NCBI GenBank assembly: GCA_031374935.1
Contig: JANMHB010000100.1
Location: 1-41,037 of the forward strand
From: JACMLX01 sp031374935
GTDB taxonomy: Bacteria > Gemmatimonadota > Gemmatimonadetes > Gemmatimonadales > Gemmatimonadaceae
DNA: 41,037 nucleotides
Direction of reading: 5' to 3'
In this document: positions 40,548-41,037 of the stretch, piece by piece
How the letters are laid out: each line of letters starts with the position of its first letter
Position numbering within the stretch: the stretch's first letter is position 1
Position numbers and translations under genes: made by a program
Notes under the pieces: model-generated
What the model was told of the DNA's origin: nothing
What the model saw: only the letters and a program-made list of their open reading frames with translations
Database searches by the model: none

Positions 40548-40919
40548 ATGAGCAGAATCGCTATCGTGAATGCGCTGGTGGATAACGTCGGTCTGTCCAA
40601 GAAGCACGCGAACGCCGTCCTGAAGGAGCTGTTCGACGCCAGCGAAGGCGTCATTGCGAAGGCGCTGAAGAAGGGCGAGAAGGTCGGCATCACCGGCTTC
40701 GGCACGTTCAGCGTCGGCAAGCGCAACGCACGCGTGGGCCGCAATCCGCAGACCGGCGAGAAGGTGAAGATCGCCGCCAGCAAGGCCCCGAAGTTCAAGG
40801 CCGGCGCCAGCCTGAAGGCCTTCGTGAATGGCAAGACGGCCGCCACCAAGCCGAAGAAGGCCGCCAAGAAGGTGACGAAGAAGGTCGCCAAGAAGGCCGC
40901 CAAGAAGGGCAAGAAGTAG
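40548..40919 (+). CDS. hup: DNA-binding protein HU with lysine-rich C-terminal tail
   Basis: 123 residues from ATG 40548; AGAAGGGA directly upstream supplies the ribosome-binding site. Residues 1-95 are a normal HU fold, with the family signature GFGTFSVGKRNARVGRNPQTG at 50-70 and the DNA-clasping arm around NPQTGE. Residues 98-123 add a Lys/Ala tail (KKAAKK-type repeats) like histone H1, known from mycobacterial and some other HU proteins and expected to tighten DNA binding. It compacts the nucleoid. Followed by two palindromes and a tandem repeat, probably its terminator region. Confidence 0.96.
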   Translation: MSRIAIVNALVDNVGLSKKHANAVLKELFDASEGVIAKALKKGEKVGITGFGTFSVGKRNARVGRNPQTGEKVKIAASKAPKFKAGASLKAFVNGKTAATKPKKAAKKVTKKVAKKAAKKGKK

Positions 40920-40929
40920 TTCGCCATTG

Positions 40930-40945
40930 CGCAGCGATCGCTGCG
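40930..40945. repeat. Perfect 16-bp palindrome after HU
   Basis: CGCAGCGATCGCTGCG lies 11 bp past the HU stop and contains GCGATCGC. It may form the base of a hairpin or bind a protein. No T-tract follows. Confidence 0.5.
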
Positions 40946-40983
40946 TGTCGATGGACAGCACGCGGGGCGCCGACAGCGACAGC

Positions 40984-41009
40984 GGGTATTGCGGTGGGGT
41001 ATTGCGGTG
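40984..41009. repeat. Two tandem copies of a 13-bp unit
   Basis: GGGTATTGCGGTG occurs exactly twice, at 40984-40996 and 40997-41009. It lies between two palindromes downstream of HU. Confidence 0.85.
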
Positions 41010-41015
41010 ACAGTG

Positions 41016-41037
41016 CACTCATCCTGCAGGATGAGTG
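41016..41037. terminator. Perfect 22-bp palindrome at the window end
   Basis: CACTCATCCTG (41016-41026) is followed by its exact complement (41027-41037). As RNA it gives a 9-bp stem with a TGCA loop. The window ends with it, so any following T-tract is not visible. Probable terminator of HU, or of a convergent gene beyond the edge. Confidence 0.6.

Noticed and set aside
1..41037. CRISPR arrays, tRNA or rRNA genes, complete insertion sequences
   Set aside because: No spaced repeat arrays, no tRNA-like cloverleaf with a recognisable T-loop, and no transposase or integrase frame were seen on either strand.

Overview
The window reads as ordinary chromosomal DNA of a GC-rich Gram-negative bacterium. 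The best fit is Gemmatimonadota (Gemmatimonas-like). That placement is an inference from the gene mix: a caa3-type oxidase operon, a serine/threonine kinase carrying TolB-like and TPR-like regions, many signal-peptide outer-membrane barrels, a tandem CphA-type ligase pair, and an HU with a lysine tail. I recognise about 40 protein genes and no tRNA, rRNA, CRISPR array or complete insertion sequence.

Layout. (1) 2-5479: a nitrogen-storage cluster with the 3' end of a cyanophycin synthetase, a second CphA-like Mur ligase without the ATP-grasp domain, and an aspartase fused to an N-terminal cyclic-nucleotide-binding-like domain. (2) 5499-11780: an accessory stretch. A Phd/PIN toxin-antitoxin pair faces a convergent RHH/nucleotidyltransferase pair. 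These are followed by 541 bp with no intact gene (possibly an HNH-endonuclease relic), two outer-membrane barrel proteins, a small zinc-finger protein, a 563-residue protein with a central glycine-zipper segment, and a small helical protein. (3) 12044-20120: a co-directional run coxB-coxA-coxC-coxIV-ctaG, then a NagX-like membrane acetyltransferase and a PBP4-type DD-peptidase with almost no spacing. (4) 20177-31325: mostly minus-strand housekeeping genes, namely a saccharopine-dehydrogenase-like protein, a sorbosone-dehydrogenase-like propeller, Kup, an ECF sigma operon, cyclophilin, Nth, PolX and an alpha/beta hydrolase; a CoA-binding protein is on the plus strand. (5) 31450-40919: a tiny lipoprotein, the kinase, an HDAC-like deacetylase, an M42 peptidase, a YtcJ-like amidohydrolase, a fasciclin protein, a SIMPL-domain protein and HU.

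How the genes may work together. Cyanophycin is an Asp/Arg polymer and aspartase releases ammonia from Asp, so the first cluster plausibly couples nitrogen storage to carbon recovery. The oxidase genes encode the catalytic core and a CuA/CuB assembly factor of a caa3 oxidase whose subunit II carries its own cytochrome c. The sigma gene, a membrane anti-sigma-like gene and a Spy/CpxP-like gene form one translationally coupled envelope-stress-type operon. Nth and PolX overlap by one base, which links two repair functions.

Most convergent gene pairs are separated by strong inverted repeats, and several of these overlap a stop codon. The least explained items are the glycine-zipper protein at 9000-10691, the RHH/nucleotidyltransferase pair, the in-frame tandem repeat inside the second ligase, the PolX with all three polymerase aspartates apparently lost, and the structured region upstream of HU.
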